Shown: positions 1 through 14,035, counted from the stretch's first letter. The stretch: 64,000 nt of DNA from Opisthorchis felineus (GCA_004794785.1 SJOL01001577.1:762267-826266); one strand, 5' to 3'. Translations and numbers: made by a program. The notes: generated from the sequence alone by a model not told the origin.

Positions 1-2280
1 CTGGCTACGGAGATGCTACGCCATAATTGTACGGACACACTTTGCTTTCTGGACAGCCCCGTAACGATCGTCAAGGCTGCCGGGGTGCGCAATCCTGTGA
101 CCAGCTGGGTTCGGGTTAGCCAAGGGAAGAACACAGGTATAATCAAGACGATTTGGAATCATAGGTAATTTCGGTTGAAATGGAGATCCACGTAGGCGTA
201 GTGCAGTAACCACGCAGAATGGATTGCAACCATGCGGGCGTTCGGAGCAACTACTGCCGAAGATTGAATCCTGGGAAGTTGAGGGAATTTATTAAGGTCT
301 GTAGATCCTGTGAGTATGAGATGTTGGCTTCAGTTCCTTAACAGAAGAATCTAAAGATGGATAACAGCGTGCTCTTCGTTGAACCGAAGTAGGGTTTGAT
401 TTGTGTTGATTGACCTAGCAACCAAGGGCTGGCTGTGCCCGTCAGTAGAGTGAAGGAGGCGTAGAACAAACCACTGCAAGAGTGCTTCTACCTGGAGAGT
501 ATGCAGTACATTCAGGTAGCGATGCAAGAGGTCATCATTGGTGGTAAATTTTGCTCCTCGCACGTTGCATTGTGCGTCAGCCGGTCAGTAAGTGCAAGGC
601 CATGGCGAGAGTAATTGCGTAATTTTGGCAAGGTTGGGAATAAGCCGATGTGGTAACGTGCTAAATGGCTAGTCGTTGTTTTTTGTTGGGGGCAATTACA
701 GTGTGACTTAGACAGACAGCGACGGTAGTTTTTAGTTTTGTTACAGAGTCCCATCAGAGGGACTCCGTTGTGCAAAGTGCAACCACTGTCGATGGGGGAC
801 AGCGGACAGGTAAGGAACGATCAAAAGAATTTCCGAGATGGTAGATAAGGACCGCAGTTTAACTGCAAGTTACCAAGTGGGCCACCAGCCACTGAGTCAT
901 TGTTGTCAGCGCCAAACAGTGAGTGGTTCATGACGAAAACTCCCGACGAGCGCTAGCTGTGAATGCTACTATTGGCGGACTAATAAAGTCGTTATATTTT
1001 ACAAGTATCTGGTTACTCACTGGAACAAGAAATGAAGTGGACTTGGTACAGTGCAACCCCAAATGAGAAGAAGTGGTAATGGCATTTTCCGTGAGTGCAG
1101 TCTATGATTGCAGCGAAGTATCATCAAGCTACCCCATGCATTTTTAAAAATAAAAAACGGAGGAAAGGACAGCCATCCTTCACCTGGATTTCACAGCGAT
1201 GACAGATAAATGATACAACCAGGACAAGTTCCTACCAGCAGCTACAGATGAAGAACAATGGTACTCTTTCTTGGATTTAATGAAATAAATTTCAGGCTCA
1301 GAAACACGGGAGGTGGGCGAAGCACCCGTGCTACTGATGGGGGGTATGCACAAGAACGCACCACGATGCGACAAAAGAGGGCAACCCACTCTGCATGTTT
1401 TACCCGATTATCACACAGAATTTTTATCCCTCGCTCATGCTACCAGATTTGCAAGGCGGAAACCCACTAGGAAGTCATAACTCTTGACTGCGCAATAACA
1501 AAGCACCTCAGCACCAGATATTTTATCCGGTTTGTTTGAAAGCCAGACCAGTAGATTGGCTCAGTCAGTTCGAGCAGTCAAAGGGCCGCTGAAACTTGCA
1601 AGTCGCGGAGGAGGCGAAATTAAATGGCAGCTGTCATTGGGGAAACAGGAGTAGAATGGTGATTTAAAGTGCGCGTGCACCAAAGATGGACGACGAAACT
1701 TTGGTTTGGACCACAATTTTAAACAGAGGCCCACCAAAACTTTATCTACTTGTGACTGAAGGAACAGTGCAGCAAAACGGGTATCTCGTTTATTGCGTAG
1801 CTGCATACTATTTTTTTGTGTGTGTGCACTGCATCTCATCAGAGGGTGTGATATGGCTATCAAAAACGAGGGACTAGGACTTCGTTTTGGTTTATGTTAG
1901 CTAGAGCTTGGCGAGGCAAAGCACAAGATATTAGACAGAGCTTATAGTTGCCCAGGATTGGAACCTTGCATAAAGAAACGAGGCACAGAATCTGGATGCA
2001 GAAGGTAGGGAAAAATAACGGGGACGGTGGAGGTGGGCATGAGGTGAATCGCGATGACAAGCGGCGGACGGCCTGGACGAACGATCTTCCTTTCAAGAAA
2101 CAGGCGCAAATGACTTCCTCGGAAGTGAAACTTCTGCACGAGAGTAAGGTAGGAGAGTGATCGCCGGCCAAGCGCCCTCCGGAGAAAGGTTGCTCATGTG
2201 CATTTTAACACCAGAGGGTCCACATTGATAAATGCTATGGTATAGTGGACGTTCTACAGCGGTGCTGACCAAAGACGTCC
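1..2280. other. No recognised feature
   Basis: Only short open frames (up to about 100 codons) without motifs, splice-consistent partners or repeats that I can match elsewhere in the window. Confidence 0.6.
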
Positions 2281-4515
2281 AACAGAACGCTTGGACTCAA
2301 CATGTCGTCGCGCCCACCAGGCCAACTACCAGTCGTCCTGGATTTTTTCATCAGCAACGAAAGACATTTCGTTAATCAGGTGTTAACTAACGCTCCACCA
2401 GGACAGTAACCACTGTTTGTTGACCTCTGGTTTGTCTGCTACTTGGCCGGAAGTCCCAAACAGCAAACGTAGATTCCTAACTTCTGCCGTGCAGACTTCT
2501 CAAGAATGGGCATCCTGCCTGATCAATTTAAACTGGGACCAGCTTAAGTGGAAGAGTTACCCAGGACCATTGTCTACACGAGGCTGGCGCGCTGTTCGTC
2601 CCAAAAAAAACAGCACGCATTCGGATGAACCGCAAGCTACCTAAAAGGATTCGGCGTCTTCTGGAAAAGATGTCTCAACTACCTTCCAAAAAGTTGACCA
2701 CAGGAGACACAGAAGCTAGGCGGGCGTTTCTTAAAATGCGGAGCCGCTGTAAATCTGAAATCTGCCTATGGAACATACGAAAACAAAAAATCATACTACA
2801 TCTCGCCCGGAAGAAAACAAAAATGTGCCTTTTTAAGTACATGAGACATCACCGCGGAAGCAGGCCAAACGCGTTCTCCATGAGGGAGAGCAACGGCGAA
2901 CCCAAGAGTGATCCAATAGTGGTTACTGAAGTCTATAGAGAACACTATGCTGACCTGTATTATGTCCCAGTGACCTCGTCTCACCCAAACTTGTCAAGGC
3001 GTAACTACGAACGGTCTCTACCCGGCTTGGTCTTTACGTCAAACCCGTTCCGCGCGTTGAGGCCAGATGAGGCCCATCCATCTATCCCGAAAGAAACGTC
3101 GTTTACTGTGGCAAAGTATTTCTACCTGTTTTTTTGCCAGACGCTTGACGAATGCAACCATCCGTCTTTTTGGAGGGAAGCGGTTGTCACGCCAATACAC
3201 AAAACAGGTGACCGACTATCGCCCGGCAGCTTTAGGACTGTTAGACTCTCCAGCGTCCCGTGCAAGGTGATGGGACACTTTCTGAGGCGGGCCAGCCCAA
3301 ATTACCTTACTCTCAAAAACTCGATATCCCTGATTCAACACGGATTACTAGCAAACCGTTCTTGCGTGATGAACGTGCTGGTAGTTATGGACAGCTTGAC
3401 CCGAGTTAAGGACGAGATCTCATATCGTATGCACTATTCTCGACTTCCCAAAAGCATTCGATCAAGTCCCACACATCCCACTGCTCCACAGAGTTGAGTC
3501 TTACGGGATCCAAAGAGAAATTCTACGTTGGATTAAGGCATTCCTACCAGACAGAACATTCCGAGTGAGAGTGGGCTTGACCCACTCAGCTCCGGCACCG
3601 GTGTCCATTGGTTTTCCTCACTGATCCGTTTTCGAACCGCTGTGGTTTCCGATCTGCCTCAAAGCCCTTCCACATGTTCTTTCACGTCCGTGTCCACTTT
3701 TCACGGACTACTCGAAATCCTAGAGTTCTAATGCCAGTGCCCTCCAAATGGACGTAGGCGCTGCAAAGCAAAGGTCTGTGGACCGGCACCTTCCTCAGAA
3801 TGACGAAAAGTGCGTCCATATGTCATTCAGAGGGTCTCAGCGAACGCCTTTGTCGTGCACGGTGGGAGTGGACCAGAAGGCAGCACAAGGACAGATGCCA
3901 AAAAGGATTTGGGTATCCGATTCTCTTCAAATATGTCTTTCTTGCTTCATCATGAGAAATCGGCTAAAAAGGCATTGTCATTCTATGGATGATTCGGTGC
4001 ACCTTCCCCCGCATTACACGCATGGACTTCCAAATACCCTATGGGGTCTACGTCAGACCGCTTCTAGAATATGCCAACCAAGTTGCCTATTCAGAACGCA
4101 AGAGGGGCGTAACACTTACTGAGTATGTCCAACGAGCTGCTACGAAAATAGTTGCCGGCCTTAATTCCGTGGACTATGAAAAACGTCTCGCGGTGCTTGA
4201 TCTCACTCCTCTGTAGTATCGTCGACTCCGAGGAGGCTTAATACTTACTTACGCCCTGTTTGAACAAGGTTTAGCCAACAGGTTCTCCACCGTTGATCCA
4301 ACTAACACACGGCGGGGACATAATAAGAAGGTTTTTAAGCTCGGAGCGCACATTTCAAATGGGCAAAAATTTTTCCATTTCGGGAAGTTGCTGCGTGGAA
4401 TAATCTTCCTCCGACGGTTGTCCACACACCATCTAGTACCCAGTTCAAAGCACCATTAGATGCTTTCTTACGCCAGTCCTCGCGCTGGCAAACATGCAGC
4501 CCCGCGCTGACAACT
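2281..4515 (+). mobile_element. Degenerate CR1-like non-LTR retrotransposon
   Basis: Recognisable in pieces across several frames. The end of the endonuclease domain is near 2310-2440 (PVVLDFFISNERHFV, then HCLLTFGL in another frame). Reverse transcriptase: FWREAVVTPIHKTGDRLSPG (about 3165-3235), LLANRSCVMNVL, then FPKAFDQVPHIPLLHRVESY and RTFRVRVG (3440-3575). The catalytic FADD box reads FTDY at 3700-3711 and is followed by a stop. The C-terminal part has [19 protein letters not shown] (about 4040), [12 protein letters not shown] and [20 protein letters not shown] (4390-4455). Frameshifts and stops throughout; not functional. Confidence 0.85.
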
Positions 4516-7500
4516 TAAAGAGCAGTGCTGCACACTTTTTGCTTGTGTCTTTCAGGTGAACGAAAGCCACTGAATGACGAGAACGAACCGACCCGGGAAA
4601 CCTGGACGAGAGACTCGATCATGTGTGTCAATTTGTGAATCTGTGAGTGGGGCCATTTGACACGACAGTCAAGGTGAGAGTACTACTCAGTAGGGCCTGA
4701 AACCTCCATCAAAAATATGCCTGTGGGAACTTGGTTCGTGAGGACACGCTCCCATCAAGAAGGTAAGGATCGAGGGTATTTCGAAATCTCACATGGAAGG
4801 ATATAGTACGGATATGAGAGGAAAACTTTTTCCATGGGTAGGAGCGCAAGCAAAAGAAAGGATTTTGTCGACAGATAGTTCGACAGAAAGACAACGTTCG
4901 TCAATATTCAGATTCATGTATATTATGGGGAAGGCGGAAAAAAAACTCGGGGCGATGGTCAGTAATGTAAGTCCCTCCTAATGTCAGGTGATACGGAAGG
5001 CCTGGTTTTAACCGAACACACCTGAGCCATGAACGATTCAGTTTAAGTGACAAACAGCGAATACAATATGGTATCGAAGACGACGCCAGAAACAAGGACT
5101 TGGTGGATGAGCAATGCGTATTCTCCACCGATGAACACATAGGCAAACGTCCCGTCGTTCAGATAGAAGTGCAGGGTTAGCGAGTGCAGGCCCGCCTCAT
5201 AGATACATACCTGAAATGCATTAGGATTTCAGGCTGTCAGCACGACGGACGTGGACTTGAACCTTTATTGCAGTGGTTGTCGACGTAAACCATAACAAGG
5301 AGTGGCACAGCCTTGTGGAATTCCTGGAACGTCATTAAAAAGGACAAATTTGGTGCTACTTCCGGTTGCAATGTTCTAGTGGAAAATGTTTTGGGTCAAA
5401 GTGGAGCTCTCCCTAGGCCAAGTAGTTTCTAGTCTCATTCGAGATGTATAGATCCCGGTCAAAAGGTTGTGAAAAAAGATGACGTGCAAAAGCAAATCTG
5501 AATTTTGTCGTCGCAATGGGATAGAAATTATCATGGAAGTATTTCTCATGCAGAAGCGTGTTGTAGAAATCTGGTTGGCCTTCAGAAAGAGCCAAATAAA
5601 TCGGACTGGAGCTTTCCAGTGTGGACTTTATCATGTAAATTTATTGGATAGTAATGGTTAATAGCTCTAAAGGGCAGATGAATGCGTTTCCAAAGTGACA
5701 GTTTATATATTTTCTTTGAAGAACTTGTCTTAATCACAAACGCAGACGATGATGCACAGTTTCAAACTTTGAACAACGGATTGCCAATCGCACGTACTCA
5801 TTGGAATGTGATCTGCTGTTTAGGAAGGACACAAGAGTCTTACATCCACAACCCATCTCTTTTTATTGCAAATGCCTAGAAAACTGCAGTCCCTGCTTTC
5901 CAGTACTTCGGAACAGTTCACAACAAAGGCCCTATGCCTGCGGATCCTCATAGTAAATGAGGGTATACTAGAAGTCTGTATTGCCCAAAGCTGACTCTTG
6001 CTGCGCTGCTGTTACCGACCTGCCCCACCGCAAAATTTGACCCTACATTTCCGAGCCCCACGTAATTGCCACCCAAAGACCGTCCACAGAACAGGCCCTA
6101 CGTAAAACCAAATCCTTGGGAATGCCGGCGGGAAAAGTAACTCATATACGGTTTTTCGAAGTAAAAGGACAATACCTTTTCATGACGATTTCGGATCTAG
6201 TACGTACGACGTGTTTGATGAAATAGAGTGATATTTGCTTTTCTCCCTCAAAATCGCTGAGAGACCACGGTTGTTACGCATGAAGGCCTCAAATGTAGCA
6301 GTGCGGTCAGGTATGGCCTTGGAGACTGTTTTGTTCTCTCGAACACTGGAGAATCGCGAGAAGCTGGCCAACAGGTCACACTACTTGCAATTCTCAATCT
6401 GGGATTGCGAAGGAGCTTCTTGAAAGAGGACGAAGTTTGGGTATAGGAGAAATCAGACCAGTTTCCAAGGTCGCACACTGAGAAGGGGTAATCTCTTAGT
6501 GGCGTCACTTTCGCATGTACCCCGGATGGTCTGGTCAGTCTGTACTTTCTAGGTCCGAAAATTTAGAAAATGCCACCGGAGGAAAACACGAGCGCACGTT
6601 TGGTCAACAAGCCTGAAAGTAGATTGCAGGCTGCCGGCTCCATGGGATCTTGCATGAGTTAGGATCGTATGAGCCAGAACAATTAGTGGTTTCGGGACAG
6701 CCCTGAGCTTTTTCGCAAAAACGTAACATATGTGTGGGAGTGCACAACAATCGGACATGTGCACATAGATAAACCAGCAGAGATCAGGCAATGACGAAAC
6801 CGATTTGAAATGTTCTTCGGATGGGAAAAGACCTCGAAGGTTTCAGACATGGAATAGCTAAGGATTTTGGGCGCTAATGTGCATACCCGGTTATGTGCGG
6901 CTACAAGCATTTGTGCCGCTTCAGCGAGGGAGGATGTCCACTTGACTGGACCTGCCAGGGGTGAAAGTGGTGCGGAACAGAAACTTGGGTTCTTTTCCGA
7001 AGAGGAGGTTATATTATGGACTGAAGAAGCTTTCGGCTTCGTTTCGTTTTCTGCAAGACCTGACGAACAGCACCGATTATCGGTGAATGGATGGGTCAGA
7101 CTGGAATAGCTTTCGGGATTATCTAGGCCGTGACTCATGGTTTCGGCCCACGAATGTGCTAACAGCATTTGGCCATTTTAACAGTTGAATCGCCGATCAA
7201 GGAAAAACGGCCAATAAACCCCCGAAACTGCCAAGGCTTGAACAGGGGTGAACTTTCACAGCTTCGCATGTTTTACCACGCTACTTCGCATGAAACACAA
7301 AGCGTCATTTCGGTGTCCGTCCTTGAAGCATGTGCAGTAGTGCGCTGCTAGAGGCGTTTTCGTCATTCCGATTGGTTAAAAGCATCATAACACGCTTTCA
7401 AAAAGCCGGCAATTGGTCCCACCGTTCTTTGCTGTTGTCATTCTTTTGGCAGTTCGTTAATGAAATCGGTAGATTTGGTTGCAATCGACATGGAGCTCGT

Positions 7501-8908
7501 TACTCACATGCGGTGCAACGCAGGGCCGTGATTCTACATGAACATCCGATGAATTTTCAGAAAATATGACGAAAACCGCCTTTCATTTCCAAGTCCAGTG
7601 GTCTCCACACGATTGCTTTTTTTCGAAAGAAGCAAGGCTAAAATTTGACTGATTGGGCCAGTTGTTGTTACATACTGAACCGAATATCAACACTGAAACG
7701 GACATCAAAAGTCGTCAGTGTATGCATCAACTAATCAGCGTCACGAATATGAGACGTGTGGGATGCGGAACACTGCACAACTATTCCAAGTACAGAATTT
7801 CGGCACAAAAGCTGGAACCAAGCACAACCAATGGTTTTTTAGTGCCTGTTCTTGCATTTTTGGTCTCCTAGATACAAGGAATTTTGCATTCTAAAGAATG
7901 CTGCACAAAATACATACCACGTACCTCGGAGCCTTGCGGAAATACTTTGGGTTCCTGGTCGGCAGCGTCCATTACGGATGAGCGGTTGTTTTTTTACATA
8001 ACGCCTGTCCTGAAGCCAAGATGCTTAACCGTGAGTAGCAAAAACAGCGTAAGGTAGTCGGCAGCGGATTCTCGCACTGTGTCTCGGACAGGTTCTGCAT
8101 TCGCATCAGCAGGCAGCGTACGTGCCTAGTCGATCCATTTCTTACTGTGATACATGCAGAATGTCTAAGTTAACAGGCGAAGTCTTCTGGGGGGGGGCAC
8201 AACACATGGTTGAGGTTAAATGATCATCGACCATTGCCACACTTTCCATTAAGCCTGTCTACGTGGTTGGTCGAAATATTTCAGACAATGTAAATAAAAA
8301 ATCGGCGTCTGCGTATCGGATACATGATGGCGAATCATCTACCCATATATGGGAAGACAGTCGATCTGTTGTAGTATCCGATGTAAGATGGTCCAATGAG
8401 CGGCTAACGAGTCATATATTTTTGGCTTTCGACAAGCCCCTACCATGCATTTGGTTGACGGTGAGAATGTGTAGCCGATCAACAGATCCTTTATCATTGA
8501 GAATAGTCATGGTATTCCCTTTAAGTTGCATATCATCACCACCATCCTCGTGATTGGATATCAGTGAACACTTAGAGCAGTGAGCAACACCCTGTATTCA
8601 TGATGCTGCTTGGAAATTTGTCTAGGCTCGTTGAATCTAAGATCGGCTCGCCACCAGTTGAGAACAAGAGGCGCATGTTCTTTAACCGCCAGCTAGGCCT
8701 TTACTTAGATTGTGAAGGCAAGGGTCTAAGTACGGTTTCTTGGTGGACTGCGCCCATCAGCTTCTCGAGTAGTGACATTTCACCCTGATCTTGACGTAAC
8801 CATTTCTGCTCTTCGGTAGTTCTTACTCCAACTCGCAGACTTTTTGACAACCCCACACTCACTGTTTGCTAGCAAAAACCTGTGGATGACCGGATCAAAG
8901 ATATTTTT
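4516..8908. other. No recognised feature
   Basis: Begins with the tail after the CR1-like element. The longest frame (6683-7168, minus, 161 codons) matches nothing I know and lacks convincing splice sites. No repeat copies recognised. Confidence 0.55.
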
Positions 8909-10401
8909 TCAAGTCGAGATGCACAACCCGTATCTCTGTCCCCAATCAATCGCCTCCGTGGTCTTTTCAGCGGCTAGGAACAGATTTGTGAAGGACGCTA
9001 TGCTGTTGATAAAACCATGCTGAGGAGGATCGAGTTGTTTGCGATCATGCATGTGTTCACAAGCTTCCTTTCTCAAAACGCACCCAGTGACTTCCCAGGG
9101 TATGTTGCGTAAACCTACTGGCTTGAAATTTTTCTCTGGTCCACCTGTTGTACAGAAATGGCAATCACCACAGCCGTCTTCCAGGCTTTTGGAATGGTGC
9201 ACTTCGGAGGCTGAAGGCTGGATAGGCTTGTCAGTTGAGGGTCGATGACCATCCGGGTGCTGGATAATTCGGGAAGCAGCCGTTCGATAGTAAGCAAGTA
9301 AGCACTTTGAGCATCGCCGGGTGCATTTTGCTTGGTTCAAGCGGTTCACATGAACTAAAAGTTCGTAAATGCTTCCCTGTCTGACAGCGGCAATCAGCAC
9401 TTCCGTTATTATGACTCTAACGTGGAGGGTAAATGAACTTTCGCAGTTCGTACATTTGGCTGCCAATCTTCACTTCATCTGCACCGGTTTTCCTCACTCG
9501 AGCGGCTTGGCCGCAAGGCCTAACGTGCAGTTGCATGCACCCACGGAAGCCTTTTGGGTTACTTTGTACGTTACGTGCTAGATCCAACTAGACTTTTCGT
9601 TTGGCTTTTATGGTCATTCGGATGACTGTGTTCCTAATCTTTTCGCGTTCCCCGAACAACATCACACTTGGATGGGCGTCATACCTACTCCTTACCTTTC
9701 CTATGTGCAGTAACCGTCTTCAAACTTAATCTTTGCGCTATAGTCTACACTTTCGTTGCTTGTCCCTCGGTGGTGTGCACTTTCGGGCTTCGTGATGTTC
9801 TTCTTGAATGCATGCCATATGTTGGCAATCCCCTTTCTCTTCAACGCCACCTTTTTGCCTGAGATTTGTTCGCTTCTTTGTCCACTCTACCCTGCTTTTA
9901 TCCCTATGGAAGGAGGCTCGTCTGAGTCCCTAGGGATGCTAGTGTAGATTTTTACGTGCTCCTTTCCAACCCGCTGCTTCAGTTACATCAGTTACATCCG
10001 CGCTGAAAAGACCCAAGAGTGAGGGCTCGCACACTTCTCTGAACATAGCAAAGCCCTGAATGTTTTGGTAAGCAGGCAAATCATGACCATTATTTGGTAG
10101 ATAATGCCTATATGTCTTCAGTTACTGCGACGATTTAATCACTTAGCTGGAGTGTTCAGATCTCCGATCCACTCCAGCTGCTTAGGCCATCAAGGGTGGG
10201 GCTCACATCTGCTTGGAATCTAACATCTGATTGTGTACTCAAACTTCGGTAAAGGAACCGTATCGTATGCGTAAACGTTACACTCAACGAAATGGTTAAA
10301 GTGTGTGCTGATAAGCCTAGGTCCGTAGGAGTAACACTGAAGTCGCCTGCATGCGTCGAGTTAATACTTTTGGCGGTGTATATCCCTTGCAAAACCGGCA
10401 C
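8909..10401 (-). mobile_element. CR1-like non-LTR retrotransposon remnant, minus strand
   Basis: Reading on the minus strand from 10401: AGDF then VRFQADVSPTLDGL, the end of the endonuclease domain (family pattern TRF.....S.LDLV). From about 9290 down to 8920: TIPKAWKTAVVIAI in one frame, then KNFKPVGLRNIPWEV, QHGFINSIASFTNLF and TEAIDWG, the N-terminal half of a reverse transcriptase. The catalytic region is missing, so the copy ends early. The 9470-10155 stretch between the two parts has no motif I can place. Confidence 0.72.
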
Positions 10402-11026
10402 CTAATGGATCTGCCGGAATATTTCATGGAGGGAACGAATCAGGCGCCATGAAACTGATTTTACCTTAAGCGGATGGACGGAAAGCCAGTTCTCTTCCAA
10501 CTCTGATAGAAGGAATCGGGTTGTGAACTTAACTGCCGACAAAATTGCGTAGACATCTCAAAGTCAACAACCTTCTGACTGCCGAAGTCCACCAATGTCC
10601 TCTCCCCTCCACTTATGGTGACTCTGTACCTAAAATTATGGTTCGCCAACCGAAAATCGCTCCTCCAGAAATCCGCCTTTCTATACGGGGCACTCCGCAT
10701 ACTCATAGTGACTCCCAATCTAAAGCTCCACAACCACTCCGAGTTAGCACAGCAGGACAGTCAATTGCGGGTAGGCTCCGGAAAGCGCCACTAGATGGTC
10801 CAAACTGGGCCGAAAACAACTGCTCAACTTTCTCCGTAATCACACCCTATATCTACAGAAACCTCCCTGGACTAGCAAGCAAGGAATTACTTCGTCAACC
10901 GCAAAACCATGGGACTTCATGACAGTTACCGGAACACGCTTGACACAAGATTCCTCTATATCGGAGCTAGTAGTATCCGAGGTGTGAGTGATCGAATTAT
11001 TTGTAAGCGTGAAATTAATGGTTGTA
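10402..11026. other. No recognised feature
   Basis: A 125-codon plus-strand frame (10545-10922) is Pro- and Ser-rich, possibly part of the flanking repeats, but no family is recognised. Confidence 0.5.
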
Positions 11027-11325
11027 CCTGGGCTGTGATACTTCCAGGATGCCCAGACCTACACAGGAGAACGATTATTGTTCTCAACCAAAACCTGTGG
11101 TACAAGACCAGCTGAACAGCCTACATTTTTGATGAGCAATTCGCCACATATGTTCCACTTCCATCTTGAAGGACCGAGAAACTGTTAGTCAGACCTCTAG
11201 CCATTGATTGACTTGGTATGAGAGGCGCTGCGAGTGTCACATATACACTCCCCAGTATAGTTTAGTGGGTTATGGAGGTGCACAAACCCTCTTCGTGACT
11301 CTTAGCGTCACTTATTTTACGTCGT
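11027..11325 (+). repeat. Unclassified dispersed repeat D, partial copy
   Basis: Starts at ctgggctgtgatacttccag and runs through gtcagacctctagccattga and ccccagtatagtttagtggg to cttcgtgactc, parallel to 48890-49225. Followed directly by an RTE-like reverse transcriptase fragment. Confidence 0.55.
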
Positions 11326-11407
11326 CTTACGAAAGCGGGTGAAGACGGAACCCGAGAACAGCAAGTGGGATAATGGCCGAGGAACTGTGTGAGCCACAAC
11401 ACACTCC

Positions 11408-11830
11408 GTCAAGTGTTACAGCAACGACATGAGTACAGGTGCTCTAAAGTATTGGTGTTCCTTGACTGCAAGGGTGCGTTCGATTCTGTCGACTAGTTAG
11501 TTCTTTTCAACAGGCTTGCACAATAGGATATGCCCCAGAAGTCCGTGAATATCATGTGTTGTTTGTACTTACATACGTCTGGGCGCGTGAGATTGTATGG
11601 GGAGCTCCGTAAAAGCTTCCCTACAAGAACTGGTATCCGACAAAGATGTCCACTCCATTTTTGTTTAATTTCGTGATAGGTGGGATAATGATGTGAACAT
11701 TGGAAGGTTTACAAAACCCCCGTGTTCAAATTGTTGCTAGTGAGGACCTTGTCGATATGGAGTACGCAGACGATGTTGCCCTCATCTTTGAAGACCAAGG
11801 ACGAATTTAGCTCTTCTACATTTCTCTCCC
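11408..11830 (+). mobile_element. RTE-like retrotransposon fragment: reverse transcriptase
   Basis: Frame pieces read RHEYRCSKVLVFLDCKGAFD, SGRVRLYGELRKSFPTRTGI followed by RQRCPLHF, then VDMEYADDVALIFED. The order is that of an RTE-clade reverse transcriptase. The catalytic YADD box is intact at 11763-11774, but stops after the palm motif and frameshifts kill the frame. Confidence 0.8.
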
Positions 11831-11889
11831 AGTGATCCAGAAGCGATCAGTTGTGGAATGTATGACGTGAGAGTTGCACTCACTGCTTT

Positions 11890-12920
11890 GCCTGGTTAGC
11901 TTCCAGTGAACACTCGTCTTTGCGCAGCCCGGTTATTCAGCTCAGTCCAGCTCACTGTCTCTCGACATGAAAAACGGTGCCTCTCTGTGGTGTTGGCGTA
12001 TTCCCCAACGGACTGCAGTTCTGACGCTGAAACGGACACTTTCTGTCAAAAGTTATCTGGGCCCATTCGTCGAGCACTGACATCGTGGTCCCTGCGGGCG
12101 ATATTAATTTCCAAGTAGGTCGTCTGAGCTCCTTGAAGTCATATCTGAGCGGTCGCTTCGGAGTCAGTGATCGTCACACGGACAACGGAGAGCGACTCCG
12201 TCCGTTGTGTACTGATCATCAGCTGTTTCTGGCCGATACGAACTTTCAGCACGAACGTTCGCATCGGCACCAGGTGAAGATCAACGGTGAACCTAGTTGG
12301 ATCACGTGGCCATCAGCCACAGATCAATACTTTCATCCCTTCTGGGGCACACAACTTGATTCTGATCACTCCATAGTGCGAGGACACCTGACAATTCACT
12401 CCCCTTCAGGCACTCGCAGGTCAGCAAAAAACTTGCCAATCCACTGTCTTCGGAGAACTACCATAGCTCAGAAGTATCGATCTGAGCCAGCTGAACTAAT
12501 CTACGGTAAACCAATACTGTACTGATAGCGAGCACGTTGATGGCAATGTGTGAAAGTAGCTAGCGGCGTCCAGTGCTGTCTGTTCAACCTTGGTGAGCAT
12601 CGAGAGCTCGGGAGGTGGAGAAGGCTTTTGCTACCGGGAACGGCCGTGCCCTTTATCAACTGATACGATCGGCTGGTGCAAGGGAAGCAACGCTCAGTGA
12701 AACGATAAGTGAAAAAGGTTGCTCATTGATTCACTTGCAAAGAACGCCTACCGGAAAGAGGGGCCGAACACTTGGAACAACAGTTTAGCTGGCCTACTGC
12801 AGCCTCCCTCCTGAAGCAGTTCTTACGGGCCAGTCGCGCCCTCAATGACGCTCGTGCGACCAAGCTGTTGCCTTCAATGCATAGATTCCTTCCCATCTCC
12901 TCAATGTTGTGTCCACTGAC
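11890..12920 (+). mobile_element. RTE-like retrotransposon fragment: AP endonuclease and linker
   Basis: Starts with the endonuclease domain (AYSPTD, then VPAGDINFQVGRLSSL, SGRFGVSDRHTDNGERLRPL, CTDHQLFLADTNFQ, LDSDHSIVRGHL up to 12390) and continues with the endonuclease-RT linker (GNGRALYQLIRSAGAREATL, SETISEKGCSLIH, FSWPTAASLL to about 12800). It lies immediately after a reverse-transcriptase fragment of the same clade, so the two pieces come from separate copies. Frame broken around 12525-12610 and 12740. Confidence 0.82.
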
Positions 12921-13071
12921 AACTCTGTATTTACGCATCATTTATATCTGCTACAGCCTCCAGTGCATATCCATCTACCCCATCTCCCCAAATCATCGGC
13001 GAACGAAATCGTGAGAGCTATAACCATTGTACGGCAAGTACGCGGTTTTAAAAGCTGATGACGACGGTGAG

Positions 13072-13130
13072 TAGTCGTTTTTTTTTCGATCAAACAACCC
13101 ATAGTCGTTTTTTTTCAATCAAACAATCCA
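13072..13130 (+). repeat. Tandem duplication, about 30-bp unit, two copies
   Basis: tagtcg + T run + cgatcaaacaaccca (13072-13101) is followed directly by tagtcg + T run + caatcaaacaatcca (13102-13130). Two to three differences between units. Confidence 0.85.
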
Positions 13131-13561
13131 CCCACCAGTGGCGAGCGGCTCTTGGACTGCATACGTTTTATGTTCAGGTTTAAAGACATCCAATAATAAT
13201 GGATGACGTGAACATCTACTCTTCCTGTGGTCGGCCCTTCCATGGCCCTTGATTGAAGGAAAAACAGCTAGACTTAATCCTCTCCGTACCTCCAGTTTAA
13301 ACACGGGAAGAATACCACGCAGCAACGAGGCTCAGATATGCCGTCTTTATTGAAACTTGTACCTATAAACAAGGGGTTGATGGTTGAGCTTCTCGAATAT
13401 CACGTATCACACCTTTAACTAAGTAACTCACAGCCTAAGACAGTTTTCGAAATTTTAATCGGTATATCCTTCTGAAAGTGAAGTCACTCTATGTCGAAAG
13501 GCCGAGTAACTTTGTGCAGCTGTTTTATCCTTATCAACAGTATGTATCTAACGATTCCCTG

Positions 13562-13790
13562 AGGAAATTCGAACCTGCGACCTCCAGGCCAGTAGGTGAT
13601 TATATCGCTAAGCCACAAGTGGCTGATCAGTAGTGTGGTTTACTCGCACATAAATGGGATACAGCACCACTCACCTTTCGGTCACGCAGTTCGCACGTGG
13701 TCACGTATTGATTGGCTCCTTTAGTGACGACTTATCATGTGGAAGGCTCGTGCAACTTGTGAGATGTTTTCCTTTCTGAGCGGACCAAGT
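13562..13790 (-). repeat. tRNA-related SINE family B
   Basis: On the minus strand it has an A-box-like tggcttagcgatataatca and a B box ggttcgaat (complement of 13567-13575). The downstream part on the plus strand (tactcgcac, acagcaccactc) is shared with the copy at 23279-23475. Confidence 0.6.
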
Positions 13791-13937
13791 AGCGAAGTGA
13801 ATAAGACCGTGGACCACCGTTTCGACGACCGCCGCTCGATCCTCACATGAGTGCCTTCGAATTGACTGCCGGCTGCTTTACACGTATTGTTTCACAAAAG
13901 GGCTTAGAAATGGAAAGCGTTTGATGGGAGTAAGATG

Positions 13938-14035
13938 GGATTTTGAATCCAAAGGTTCGTGAAGTGCGCACTGCTGATCATTTCCAACAGAAGTGAACCG
14001 GCTTTACAGCAATTCTAGGCTTTTCAGCGTGTGCT
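13938..14035 (+). repeat. SINE-like repeat family C, diverged copy
   Basis: ttgaatccaaaggttcgtga, gctgatcatttccaacagaa, gtgaaccggctttacagca, ggcttttcagcgtgtg parallels the other two copies with several changes. Confidence 0.5.

Noticed and set aside
6683..7168. 161-codon minus-strand frame
   Set aside because: No recognisable family, no convincing splice sites, and overlapping frames of similar length on the other strand.
11408..12920. A single continuous RTE element
   Set aside because: The reverse transcriptase precedes the endonuclease, the reverse of the normal order, so these are parts of two copies.
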